NCBI RefSeq assembly: GCF_001418255.1
Contig: NZ_LIPV01000004.1
Location: 186,001 to 250,000, forward strand
Source of the DNA: Thiomonas bhubaneswarensis
GTDB taxonomy: Bacteria; Pseudomonadota; Gammaproteobacteria; Burkholderiales; Burkholderiaceae_C
DNA length: 64,000 bases
Direction of reading: 5' to 3'
Part shown: positions 7,854 to 16,001 of the stretch, piece after piece
Layout: each line of letters begins with the position of its first letter
Position numbering within the stretch: position 1 is the stretch's first letter
Notes under the pieces: generated by a model
Told to the model about the DNA's origin: nothing
Database searches by the model: none
The model's input: the letters and a program-made list of their open reading frames with translations, nothing else
Position numbers and translations under genes: made by a program

Positions 7854-8480
7854 ATGTTTCAGGTTCTTCTTGCGGTCTGGATCTTGCATACCAGTGCTTT
7901 GATGAGCCCTGGAACAAATACATTTCTTGTGGCTCAATTAGCAGCCAGCTCCGTTGATCACAAGACCACAGCCAGCGCGGTTGCCGGCATCGTTCTTGGG
8001 GCTTGCCTTTGGATAGTCTTGGCAATCGCTGGTATTGGCACGCTGTTCCATGCCGCTCCTAGTCTTAAGTTGTTCGTGCAGATCGCCGGGGGATCTTATC
8101 TCTTATATGTGGCTTCACGCTTATGGCGCTCCGGTCACGCAAGAGATGCGAACCGCTTGGAAATCTCGCCCATGGATGCGTTCAAACTCGGTTTGTTTAC
8201 AAATGTAACTAATCCGAAATCCGGCCTGTTCTTTAGCAGCGCTTTCGCCGCTTTGTTACCCGTAAACGCCGGCTGGGCTCTAACGGCTGCGACCGCTATT
8301 CTTCTAGTTTTTAATGGTGCGGCATGGCATTCCGGGCTAGCCTATTTGTTTTCTCGAAAACGGGTGCGCGAATGGTATACAGATGTGAGCCCGATCGCTA
8401 GCAAGATCGCGGGTGCGCTCGTTGGCCTATTGGGCGCTAGCGTATTGGTATCAGCATTGGCGACGTCCCGGTCGCTGTAG
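7854..8480 (+). CDS. LysE/RhtB-family exporter, likely part of the RiPP operon
   Basis: This 208-residue membrane protein has six likely hydrophobic segments and the family signature SPGTNTFLVAQLA near residue 20, plus NPKSGLFFSS in the middle. LysE/RhtB proteins export amino acids and small metabolites by proton antiport. Removing the IS5 element would place this start about 24 bp after the ycaO stop, so it probably belonged to the same operon. It could export a small processed product; a 45-residue peptide would be unusually large for this family. The gene is visibly less GC-rich than the chromosomal genes to the right, in keeping with a transferred block. Confidence 0.8.
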   Translation: MFQVLLAVWILHTSALMSPGTNTFLVAQLAASSVDHKTTASAVAGIVLGACLWIVLAIAGIGTLFHAAPSLKLFVQIAGGSYLLYVASRLWRSGHARDANRLEISPMDAFKLGLFTNVTNPKSGLFFSSAFAALLPVNAGWALTAATAILLVFNGAAWHSGLAYLFSRKRVREWYTDVSPIASKIAGALVGLLGASVLVSALATSRSL

Positions 8481-8525
8481 AACGGTGATTTTGCCCGGGC
8501 TTTCTGGATCCCATAACTGAGACCG

Positions 8526-8633
8526 TTACGCGGCCTGCCTGTTCTGGGCGCCAAGCCAAGCACGTTCGAATTGCATCGGACTAACGTAGCCCAACGACGA
8601 ATGAAGCCGGCGATGTTTGTAGAACTGATTCAT
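8526..8633 (-). pseudogene. C-terminal fragment of IS3-family OrfB transposase
   Basis: The last ~35 codons of an IS3-type integrase (FYKHRRLHSSLGYVSPMQF) read on the minus strand and end in a normal stop. The catalytic DDE residues lie in the missing part. Upstream, the sequence switches abruptly to a different IS3 fragment in the opposite orientation, so this is the relic of a rearranged insertion. Confidence 0.75.
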
Positions 8634-8766
8634 CGCCGCGCACCCTGGAAGACCAAGGAATCCGTCGAGCTGGCCACCCTGCAATGGGTTGCGTGATTCA
8701 ACAACTATCGCATGATGGAGCACCTGGGCTATATCCCTCCCGCAGAAGCTGAGGCAAACTCCATCA
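8625..8766 (+). pseudogene. Fragment of a second IS3-family OrfB in opposite orientation
   Basis: The + strand reads LIHRRAPWKTKESVELATLQ then WVA, a TGA stop, and FNNYRMMEHLGYIPPAEAEA. It aligns well by eye with residues near the end of the intact OrfB at 11482-12420 ([20 protein letters not shown]). The stop replaces the Trp codon of that copy. N-terminal and catalytic parts are absent. Confidence 0.75.
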
Positions 8767-8772
8767 GCAAGC

Positions 8773-8925
8773 GCACACGAGATTGCAGGAGCGTTTCGGG
8801 CGTTCAAGGGTGAAATCCTGGAGCTCGGTGTTCGTCACTACCGACCACAAGGACTGAGCGCGGTGAAACGGGCTCGGATGCAGCGCCATGACCTGCCGGA
8901 CATCAAGGTTGTCTTCATGGTATGA
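8773..8925 (+). other. Short open stretch, unrecognised, probably part of IS debris
   Basis: About 50 codons without a stop begin in the sequence following the IS3 fragment and end at TGA 8923-8925 (C-terminal residues HDLPDIKVVFMV). No clear ribosome-binding site or start is visible. I do not recognise the family. It may be the tail of another degraded mobile-element gene. Confidence 0.25.
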
Positions 8926-9002
8926 ATCATGGCATCGACCGTGCAATATGTTGATTCATCGTGGAAAATCGGTCCCTCCCTTTCCGCCAATGCTATGAAC
9001 TA

Positions 9003-9026
9003 AGCCCATGATTTCATGGGCTTTTT
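9003..9026. terminator. Intrinsic terminator hairpin
   Basis: A perfect 9-bp inverted repeat (AGCCCATGA ... TCATGGGCT) with a 2-base loop is followed on the + strand by a T-rich run. It closes the debris region downstream of the exporter and would stop + strand transcription coming from the island. Confidence 0.7.
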
Positions 9027-9084
9027 TCTTTTCAGCGTTTGCACGGTCTTACCATCGGTCTTACCCTTGTGCGGCGATAGGCGC

Positions 9085-9107
9085 AAAAAACCCGGCGCTT
9101 GGCCGGG
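9085..9107 (-). terminator. Intrinsic terminator of the hypothetical gene at 9130-9819
   Basis: Read on the minus strand, a CCCGGC/GCCGGG stem with a 5-base loop is followed by six T. It lies just past the stop codon of the minus-strand hypothetical gene and is well placed to end its transcript. Confidence 0.7.
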
Positions 9108-9129
9108 CTTCGTGTAGGGCGGGCGGCAT

Positions 9130-9819
9130 TCAGAAGTTTGACTCGGATCGAATGAACCTCCGCTCCGTGTATTTCTGGACAGGCGGCCCGCGATAGGGCG
9201 GCGGCGGCTCAGGCAGCTCGGTTTCCATTCCCTTGGCCGCCCGCTCAAGCAGGCCCTCTAAGGTCTGCGAGAGTTCCATCCTACTGAAGTAGTGGGGTGC
9301 CACCACAGGATAGCCCAGGCTTTGCAAGTGCTTAGCCAATGCTCGCCCCTTCCGATGCACGTCGAGCAGCGCACTGGCGGCGGCTTGCAGCGCCTCCGGC
9401 TGCTCGGTCGCATCGGCCTCTTGCAGGCGGCGAGCGCACGCCCGGTCACGCTCCAGGTTGATACGGCTCACCATGTCGGCACGGACGCGCTGAAGAAGAT
9501 CGATTTCGTCGCGCAGTCGCGTCCATTCTTGGCGAAGCGACTTAGCGCGCTCAGCAGCCGTGGGCACTGGCGCTTCTGTGGTGCCGCCTGGGCGAAGCAG
9601 CTTTGCAACGATGTCGAGCGCCGTTGCTGGCGCGGTTTCCGGTGCCCCAGCGCTGTGATTCAAAGCTCGATCGATTTCGGCTTGCCGCGCCCGGTTCGCC
9701 TCCACGCGGGCGTCGAGGGCGGCAAGCTCATCCATGCGCGCCTGAAGTTCGGGGTGATATTCGGTCGCGTGCATCGTAAGCGCGCCGGTCGGCTCGGGCG
9801 GTCGTTGTTTCAAGATCAT
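9130..9819 (-). CDS. Hypothetical protein with a central coiled coil
   Basis: The 229-residue protein starts at ATG 9819 behind a GGAG ribosome-binding site; an in-frame upstream TTG (9846) is less likely. Residues ~15-125 are rich in Glu, Arg, Ala and Leu with heptad-like spacing and suggest a helical coiled coil. The C-terminal third holds ALLDVHRKGRALAKHL and a proline-rich stretch ELPEPPPPYRGPPVQ. No signal peptide or membrane segment is visible. Its setting among insertion sequences suggests a plasmid, phage or integrative-element origin, but I do not recognise a family. Confidence 0.55.
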   Translation of the reverse strand: MILKQRPPEPTGALTMHATEYHPELQARMDELAALDARVEANRARQAEIDRALNHSAGAPETAPATALDIVAKLLRPGGTTEAPVPTAAERAKSLRQEWTRLRDEIDLLQRVRADMVSRINLERDRACARRLQEADATEQPEALQAAASALLDVHRKGRALAKHLQSLGYPVVAPHYFSRMELSQTLEGLLERAAKGMETELPEPPPPYRGPPVQKYTERRFIRSESNF

Positions 9820-9902
9820 GTGTTGCTCCAATGGTGCGGCCCTCAATCGGTAGTAGCAGGTCGGGCCGCATGACCCTGCCGCCTCAATACCCCCCCCTCA
9901 AA

Positions 9903-11109
9903 TGTTGACGCCGACCGAAAACTGACCATCTGAAGGCGGGGATGCCGCTTCAAAACTGACCAGGGTGTATCACGCGACTGCTGAATTTCTCAGCAGGAGC
10001 AAACAAGAGGTAATCACCATGGACATGATGGGCAAGGTCAGGCGCATGAAGATGCGCGACGGGGTCTCGATCAGCGAGATCGCGAGGAAGACGGGTTTAT
10101 CGAGAAACACCGTCAAGAAGTGGCTCAAGGCGCCCGCGGCGACCCAGCCGCGGTATGAGCGGGCGCAGAAGGTGGGCAAGCTCTCGGCGTTCGAGGCGAC
10201 GCTGGTGGCGGCGCTCAAGACGGATGCCCACCGGGCACGGGATCAGCGGCGCACGGCGCGGGCGCTGTTTGTGCAGATCCAGGCCCAGGGCTACCGGGGC
10301 GGCTACAGCGCGGTGACGGACTTCATCCGGGCGTGGCGACAGGACTCGGGCAAGGACACCACGAAGGCGTTTGTGCCGCTGAGTTTCGAGCTGGGCGAAG
10401 CGTTCCAGTTTGACTGGAGCGAGGAAGGCATCGTGGTGGGCGGGGTGTACCACCAAGCACAGGTGGCGCACCTGAAGCTGTGCGCCTCGCGCGCGTTCTG
10501 GCTGGTGGCCTACCCCAGCCAGGGTCACGAGATGCTGTTCGATGCCCACACGAGGTCGTTTGCAGCGCTGGGCGGCGTGGCCCGACGGGGCATTTACGAC
10601 AACATGAAGACCGCGATGGACAAAGTCAAGAAGGGCCGCGGCCGGGTGGTCAACGCCCGCTTTGCGGCCCTGTGCAGCCACTACCTGTTCGATGCGGACT
10701 TCTGCAACGTCGCCTCGGGCTGGGAGAAGGGGGTGGTGGAGAAGAACGTGCAGGACAGCCGACGGCGGGTATGGCTGGAGGCACGAGAGCGCAAGTTCAC
10801 CCGCTTTGCCGAACTCAACGCGTGGCTGGCCGAGCGCTGCAAGGCGGTGTGGGCGGACACGCCCCATCCGCAGCACCGGGAGCTGAGCATCGCTGACGTG
10901 TGGCAGATCGAGCGCGAGCACCTCATGGGCATGCCAGCGCCGTTTGACGGCTACGTGGAGCGCCCTGCGCGAGTCAGCAGCACCTGCCTGGTGACCGTGG
11001 CGCGCAACCGCTATTCGGTGCCCTGCGAGTGGGCCGGGCACATGGTGAGCACGCGGCTGTACCCCGGCCGCGTGGACGTGGTCGCAGGCGACGCGCTGGT
11101 GGCCAGCCA
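9903..11109 (+). mobile_element. Remnant of an IS21-family element (left end plus truncated istA)
   Basis: The left end begins TGTTGACGCCGACCG and carries two copies of AAAACTGACC (9918-9927 and 9952-9961), the kind of terminal repeats seen in IS21 elements. An istA gene follows. An IS3-family element takes over at 11110, and no istA 3' end, istB or right end is found beyond it, so the right half has been lost. Confidence 0.8.
10019..11109 (+). pseudogene. istA: Truncated IS21 transposase IstA
   Basis: About 363 codons remain. The N-terminal helix-turn-helix (SISEIARKTGLSRNTVKKWL) and much of the DDE integrase core (FQFDWSEEGIVVGG, IYDNMKTAMDK, VEKNVQDSRRRVW) are intact. The frame is cut after VASH by the inserted IS3 element, removing the last quarter or so of the normal protein. 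ATG 10019 is preferred. Without istB and the right end it should be unable to transpose. Confidence 0.85.
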
Positions 11110-11162
11110 TGAACCGCCCCGGTTTTTGAGGAGGCTCCTTCGATTGAGAGAATGGAGCCATA

Positions 11163-11501
11163 ATGAGGAAGTCCCCGAAGTATTCTCCCGAGGTCATCGA
11201 GCGCGCGGTGCGCATGGTGTTCGATGCCGCAGACCAGTACCCGTCGCAGTGGGCGGCGATGGAGTCCATTGCCGGCAAGATCGGCTGCACGGCCGAGACC
11301 CTGCGCAAATGGGTGCGTCAAGGCGAGCGCGACAGCGGCAGGCGCCCCGGTCCGACCACGTCCGAGCAGCAGCGCATCAAGGAACTCGAGCGTGAGGTGC
11401 GCGAGCTGCGCAAGACCAACGAGATCCTGAAGCTGGCCAGCGCCTATTGCGCCCTGCGCGGATCGACCGCCATCACAAGAAGTGAACGCCTTCATGGATG
11501 A
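11163..11501 (+). CDS. IS3-family OrfA (helix-turn-helix)
   Basis: This 112-residue protein has the N-terminal transposase-8 helix-turn-helix ([15 protein letters not shown] ... [12 protein letters not shown]) and a leucine-zipper-like end, [22 protein letters not shown]3 elements normally make an OrfA-OrfB fusion by programmed -1 frameshifting. The last ~15 residues after LASAY look atypical for the family, and the usual C-terminal end seems to lie in another frame, so a small indel may have altered the overlap with orfB. Confidence 0.8.
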   Translation: MRKSPKYSPEVIERAVRMVFDAADQYPSQWAAMESIAGKIGCTAETLRKWVRQGERDSGRRPGPTTSEQQRIKELEREVRELRKTNEILKLASAYCALRGSTAITRSERLHG

Positions 11502-12420
11502 GCACCGGGGTGCTCACGGGGTCGAGCCGATCTGCACCGCCTTGCAGGTCGCCCCGTCGGCGTACCGGCGCCACGCGGCACGCCAGCGCAACCCCGCGCT
11601 GCTCGCGCACAGAGCCAAGCGTGACGCGCAGTTGCTGCCCGAAGTGCAGCGCGTGTTCGAGCAGAACCTGCGGGTCTACGGCGCTGACAAGGTTTGGCGC
11701 CAACTCCTGCGCGAAGGCGTGACGGTGGCGCGCTGCACGGTCGAGCGGCTGATGCGTCGTCTCGGACTGCAGGGCGTGCGCCGCGGCAAGGGCGTGCGCA
11801 CCACCGTGCCCGATGCCCGCGCGGCGTGTCCGCTGGACCGTGTGAATCGCCAGTTCAAGGCCGACCGGCCGAACCCACTGTGGGTGGCGGACTTCACCTA
11901 CGTGTCGACCTGGCAGGGCTTCGTCTATGTGGCCTTCGTGATCGACGTTTTTGCGCGCTACATCGTGGGCTGGCGTGTGAGCGCGTCCATGCAGACCGAC
12001 TTCGTGCTCGACGCGCTGGAGCAGGCGCTCTATGCGCGCCGCTCTGAGCGCGATGGCACCCTGGTGCATCACAGCGACCGCGGCAGCCAGTACGTCTCCA
12101 TCCGCTACAGCGGACGCCTGGCCGAGGCCGGCATCGAACCCTCGGTGGGCAGCACGGGAGACTCTTACGACAACGCACTGGCGGAAACGATCAACGGGCT
12201 GTTCAAGGCGGAGGTCATCCACCGGCGCGGGCCGTGGAAGACGCGCGAGGCGGTCGAGTTGGCCACGCTCGAATGGGTGTCATGGTTCAACCACCACCGG
12301 CTGCTCGAGCCCATCGGCTACATCCCGCCAACCGAGGCCGAGGCCAATTACTGGCGAGGCCAAGACCAGACCGTGCCCGCCATCACGGCTGCCCACGCGA
12401 CAGCGCAACAGGAGGGTTGA
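11482..12420 (+). CDS. IS3-family OrfB integrase
   Basis: This 312-residue protein begins at GTG 11482, overlapping orfA. It has the IS3 N-terminal region ([16 protein letters not shown]) and the DDE core: Asp in [11 protein letters not shown], Asp in [13 protein letters not shown] and Glu in [20 protein letters not shown], with the [10 protein letters not shown] tail. All catalytic residues are present, so the enzyme is probably functional if the fusion is made. The fragment at 8625-8766 appears to derive from a related copy. Confidence 0.9.
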   Translation: MNAFMDEHRGAHGVEPICTALQVAPSAYRRHAARQRNPALLAHRAKRDAQLLPEVQRVFEQNLRVYGADKVWRQLLREGVTVARCTVERLMRRLGLQGVRRGKGVRTTVPDARAACPLDRVNRQFKADRPNPLWVADFTYVSTWQGFVYVAFVIDVFARYIVGWRVSASMQTDFVLDALEQALYARRSERDGTLVHHSDRGSQYVSIRYSGRLAEAGIEPSVGSTGDSYDNALAETINGLFKAEVIHRRGPWKTREAVELATLEWVSWFNHHRLLEPIGYIPPTEAEANYWRGQDQTVPAITAAHATAQQEG

Positions 12421-12618
12421 CCCATGCAGGCATGGCCCAACCGGGGGGCGTCTCCGGCGGCCCCTGCGGGGGGCTGAATGAGAGAGAATCTGAAAACCAA
12501 CCATCCGCTTGACTGTCAGGCCAACACGGCCCGACTCAAGCCAACAAGCCTCCTCGAAACCCGGTGCGGTTCATTTGGGGCTTGGCGCGAGCATTTTGCA
12601 GATGATGTGCAAAGGCTT

Positions 12619-13584
12619 CTACCTGACTTCGGGAGACGGCGCCACAGGATCGGGTTTTCTACGCGTTTTGATGTTGCTCTGAGGCGCCAGAACCTTTGAG
12701 GCTTGATCGAGAACGAGGTCTGCAAAGGCCTGGGCGGCGGGGCTGAGGCGTTTGTCTTCACGCTGGACCAGGTACCACTGCCGCTTGAGCGGAAAGCCCT
12801 CGACGTCGAGCACGCACAACTGGCCCGAGGCCAGTTCGGCCTGTACGGTGTGCAGCGAGACCAGGCCTACGCCGAGGCCGACTTCGGCGGCCTGCTTGAT
12901 GGCCTCGTTCTTGTTCATCTCCATGGCCGGCCTGAAGGGCAGGTGTTGGTCGAGCAGGAAGTTTTCCAGAGCCCTGCGTGTGCCGGAGGCGGGTTCGCGC
13001 ACGACCAGGGGTTCTTTGATCAGACGTGCAAGCGGGATGCGTTTTTTCCGGGCCAGGGGATGATGGGCTGAGGCGATGATGACCAGCGGGTTTTCCATGA
13101 AGGGAGTCGCGCTCAGGTGATAGCCCTCGGGTGGCGCGCCCATCAGGGCGAGGTCGCTGATGTTTTCGGTGAGATGCTTGAGCAGGGTTTCACGGTTGAT
13201 GACGTTGAGGCTGATCCGGACTTGCGGGTTCTGGCTGCGGAACATGGCCATCAGCCGGGCGGCGAGCACGCTGGCGGTACTCACGGCCGACACCGTCAGG
13301 ACGCCGCCTTTGAGTCCCTTGAGATTGGCCAGTGATTGTTCGAGATTGGTCAGTTCGCGGAAGACGTACTGCGCGCTGCGCAGGGTTTCGTTACCGGCTT
13401 CGGTGAGTCGGATCTTCTTGCCCGAATGCTCGAACAGCGGCATGTCCAGCAGATGTTCCAGTTGTTTGATTTGCATCGACACGGCGGGTTGTGTGAGATG
13501 CAATGCTTCGCTCGCGCGCGAAAAGCTGCCGGTGCGCGCAACGGCTTGAAGGATCTCGAGCTGCCTCAGGGTGATTTTCATCAT
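12619..13584 (-). CDS. cbbR: LysR-type regulator CbbR
   Basis: The ~321-residue LysR regulator has an N-terminal winged helix (LRQLEILQAVARTGSFSRAS) and the LysR substrate domain. It is divergent from the form II RuBisCO gene, the standard position of CbbR, which activates Calvin-cycle operons in response to metabolites. The start could be GTG 13587, ATG 13584 or ATG 13581; ATG 13584 is listed. The gene ends only 45 bp from the IS3 element at 12573, so the accessory region abuts its 3' end without truncating it. Confidence 0.9.
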   Translation of the reverse strand: MMKITLRQLEILQAVARTGSFSRASEALHLTQPAVSMQIKQLEHLLDMPLFEHSGKKIRLTEAGNETLRSAQYVFRELTNLEQSLANLKGLKGGVLTVSAVSTASVLAARLMAMFRSQNPQVRISLNVINRETLLKHLTENISDLALMGAPPEGYHLSATPFMENPLVIIASAHHPLARKKRIPLARLIKEPLVVREPASGTRRALENFLLDQHLPFRPAMEMNKNEAIKQAAEVGLGVGLVSLHTVQAELASGQLCVLDVEGFPLKRQWYLVQREDKRLSPAAQAFADLVLDQASKVLAPQSNIKTRRKPDPVAPSPEVR

Positions 13585-13709
13585 CACTGAATACTATAGA
13601 AAATCTAACAAAGTCTTAGTTTATCTTATCAAAGATCGATCCTATAGTTCGGCGCCATTGGAATCGCATCGGGCCGCGTCGGCCCGTTTTCTACACTCGG
13701 AGAAACGAC
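13585..13709. promoter_or_regulatory. cbbR-cbbM divergent control region
   Basis: This 125-bp AT-rich gap separates the divergent genes. It contains several T-N-A-type half sites around 13612-13636 (TTAGTTTATCTTATC), compatible with CbbR operator sequences. A GGAGAAACGAC ribosome-binding site precedes cbbM. Exact promoters and operator limits cannot be fixed by eye. Confidence 0.5.
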
Positions 13710-15095
13710 ATGGCTCATGACCAATCCAGCCGCTACGCCAATCTCGATCTGAAAGAGGCGGACCTCATCGCCGGTGGCAAACACATTCTGGTGGCTTACA
13801 AGATGAAGCCCAAGGCGGGCTACGACTATCTGGCCACGGCCGCCCACTTTGCGGCCGAGTCGTCCACCGGCACCAACGTCGAGGTGAGCACCACCGACGA
13901 TTTCACCAAGGGCGTCGATGCGCTGGTGTACTACATCGACGAGGCCAATGAGGATATGCGCATCGCCTATCCGATCGAGCTGTTCGACCGCAACCTCACC
14001 GATGGTCGCTTCATGATCGTCTCCTTCCTCACTCTGGTGATCGGCAACAACCAGGGCATGGGCGACGTGGAATACGGCAAGATGATCGACTTCTATGTGC
14101 CCGAGCGCGCGATTCAGATGTTCGACGGCCCGGCCACCGACATCTCCAACCTGTGGCGCATCCTCGGTCGTCCGATCAAGGACGGCGGCTACATCGCGGG
14201 CACCATCATCAAGCCGAAACTCGGGCTGCGCCCTGAGCCGTTCGCGCAGGCGGCCTATCAGTTCTGGCTGGGTGGCGACTTCATCAAGAACGACGAACCC
14301 CAGGGCAACCAGGTCTTTGCCCCGGTGAAGAAGGTGATTCCGCTGGTCTACGACGCGATGAAGCGCGCGCAGGACGAGACCGGCGAGGCCAAGCTGTTCT
14401 CCATGAACATCACCGCCGACGACTATCACGAAATGTGCGCCCGTGCCGACTTCGCGCTCGAAGTCTTCGGTCCAGACGCCGACAAGCTGGCCTTCCTGGT
14501 CGATGGCTACGTCGGTGGCCCCGGCATGGTCACCACCGCCCGTCGCCAGTACCCCAACCAGTACCTGCACTATCACCGTGCCGGTCACGGCGCAATCACC
14601 TCGCCCAGCTCCAAGCGCGGCTATACCGCCTTCGTGCTGGCCAAGATGAGCCGTCTGCAGGGAGCTTCGGGCATCCACGTCGGCACCATGGGCTACGGCA
14701 AGATGGAAGGCGAGGGCGACGACCGCAACATCGCCTACATGATTGAGCGCGACGAGTGCCAGGGCCCGGTGTACTTCCAGAAGTGGTACGGCATGAAGCC
14801 CACCACGCCGATCATCTCCGGCGGCATGAACGCGCTGCGTCTGCCCGGTTTCTTCGAGAACCTTGGCCATGGCAACGTCATCAACACCGCGGGTGGCGGC
14901 TCCTATGGCCACATCGACTCGCCGGCGGCAGGTGCCAAGTCGCTGCGTCAAGCCTACGAGTGCTGGAAGGCCGGTGCCGATCCGATCGAATATGCCAAGG
15001 AGCACAAGGAATTCGCCCGCGCGTTCGAGTCCTTCCCGGGTGATGCCGACAAGCTCTACCCCGGCTGGCGCGAAAAGCTGGGCGTGCACAAGTAA
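13710..15095 (+). CDS. cbbM: Form II ribulose-1,5-bisphosphate carboxylase/oxygenase
   Basis: This 461-residue protein matches the usual length and sequence of form II RuBisCO, which fixes CO2 on RuBP as a large-subunit dimer or oligomer without small subunits. The catalytic and carbamylation region [14 protein letters not shown] holds the activating Lys and its Asp-Glu metal ligands; [10 protein letters not shown] is the substrate-loop motif and [14 protein letters not shown] matches the form II version of loop 6. There is no cbbS beside it, as expected for form II. Form II enzymes suit CO2-rich, oxygen-poor conditions. cbbQ and cbbO follow after a terminator. Confidence 0.97.
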   Translation: MAHDQSSRYANLDLKEADLIAGGKHILVAYKMKPKAGYDYLATAAHFAAESSTGTNVEVSTTDDFTKGVDALVYYIDEANEDMRIAYPIELFDRNLTDGRFMIVSFLTLVIGNNQGMGDVEYGKMIDFYVPERAIQMFDGPATDISNLWRILGRPIKDGGYIAGTIIKPKLGLRPEPFAQAAYQFWLGGDFIKNDEPQGNQVFAPVKKVIPLVYDAMKRAQDETGEAKLFSMNITADDYHEMCARADFALEVFGPDADKLAFLVDGYVGGPGMVTTARRQYPNQYLHYHRAGHGAITSPSSKRGYTAFVLAKMSRLQGASGIHVGTMGYGKMEGEGDDRNIAYMIERDECQGPVYFQKWYGMKPTTPIISGGMNALRLPGFFENLGHGNVINTAGGGSYGHIDSPAAGAKSLRQAYECWKAGADPIEYAKEHKEFARAFESFPGDADKLYPGWREKLGVHK

Positions 15096-15125
15096 GCCGG
15101 TTGTGAATCATTCGGCATGACCTTC

Positions 15126-15154
15126 GCCCCCGGCAAGCCGGGGGCTTCTTTTTT
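15126..15154 (+). terminator. Intrinsic terminator between cbbM and cbbQ
   Basis: A perfect GCCCCCGGC/GCCGGGGGC stem with an AA loop is followed by TTCTTTTTT. It should end most cbbM transcripts and let a fraction read through into cbbQO, or cbbQO may have another promoter. Confidence 0.85.
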
Positions 15155-15184
15155 CACGGGGTGTGCCCCCGACCGAGGTGAATC

Positions 15185-15991
15185 ATGACGCATCAGGCCG
15201 ACGCTTACCGGATCAAGGCCGAGCCCTACTACCAGGCGCAGGGCCGCGAGGTCGCGCTGTTCGAGGCGGCCTACCGCAACCGGCTGCCTGTGATGGTGAA
15301 GGGGCCGACCGGCTGTGGCAAATCGCGCTTCGTCGAATACATGGCGTGGAAGCTGGGCAAGCCGCTCATCACCGTGGCCTGCAACGAAGACATGACCGCC
15401 TCCGATCTGGTCGGGCGCTATCTGCTGGAGGGCGGCGGCACGCGCTGGCTCGACGGTCCGCTCACTACGGCTGCGCGCATCGGCGCCATCTGCTATCTGG
15501 ATGAGATCGTCGAGGCGCGGCAGGACACCACCGTGGTCATTCACCCGCTGACCGACCATCGTCGTGTGTTGCCGCTGGACAAAAAGGGCGAGCTGATCGA
15601 AGCGCATCCCGACTTCCAGCTGGTCATCTCGTACAACCCCGGTTATCAGTCGCTGATGAAAGACTTGAAACAGTCCACCAAACAGCGTTTCGCCGCCTTC
15701 GACTTCGATTACCCCGAGGCCACGCTCGAGGCCACCATTCTCGCCACCGAAGCCGGTGTGGCGCCCGAGCTGGCGGCCAGGCTGGTGCAGCTCGGGCAGA
15801 CGGCACGCAACCTCAAGGGACATGGGCTGGATGAAGGCATCTCCACCCGTCTGATGGTCTATGCCGCCAAGCTGATACGCGACGGGGTCGATCCGGCCGA
15901 CGCCTGCCGCATGGCGCTGGTACGCCCGATCACCGACGACGCCGACATCCGCGCCACGCTCGATCACGCCATCGACGCGATCTTCGCCTGA
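15185..15991 (+). CDS. cbbQ: RuBisCO activase AAA+ subunit CbbQ
   Basis: This 268-residue MoxR-type AAA+ ATPase has Walker [11 protein letters not shown] near residue 40, Walker [11 protein letters not shown] near 105, and sensor residues around [10 protein letters not shown]. With CbbO it forms the CbbQO activase that removes inhibitory sugar phosphates from RuBisCO. A GAGGTGAATC ribosome-binding region precedes the ATG. The gene starts 90 bp after cbbM, past the terminator, and lies 10 bp before cbbO. Confidence 0.95.
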   Translation: MTHQADAYRIKAEPYYQAQGREVALFEAAYRNRLPVMVKGPTGCGKSRFVEYMAWKLGKPLITVACNEDMTASDLVGRYLLEGGGTRWLDGPLTTAARIGAICYLDEIVEARQDTTVVIHPLTDHRRVLPLDKKGELIEAHPDFQLVISYNPGYQSLMKDLKQSTKQRFAAFDFDYPEATLEATILATEAGVAPELAARLVQLGQTARNLKGHGLDEGISTRLMVYAAKLIRDGVDPADACRMALVRPITDDADIRATLDHAIDAIFA

Positions 15992-16001
15992 GACGACGGC
16001 C

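Larger units (their letters stand above)
11110..12573 (+). mobile_element. IS3-family insertion sequence (orfA + orfB)
   Basis: Terminal inverted repeats are clear: left TGAACCGCCCCGGTTTTTGA, right (read inward) TGAACCGCACCGGGTTTCGA, both followed by GGAGGCT. The length of 1.46 kb and two overlapping ORFs fit the IS3 family. Left flank CCA and right flank TTT do not match as a 3-bp duplication, suggesting a deletion at one side after insertion. Confidence 0.88.

Noticed and set aside
13629..15089. 486-residue minus-strand ORF opposite cbbM
   Set aside because: It is a shadow of the RuBisCO gene with no recognisable domain.
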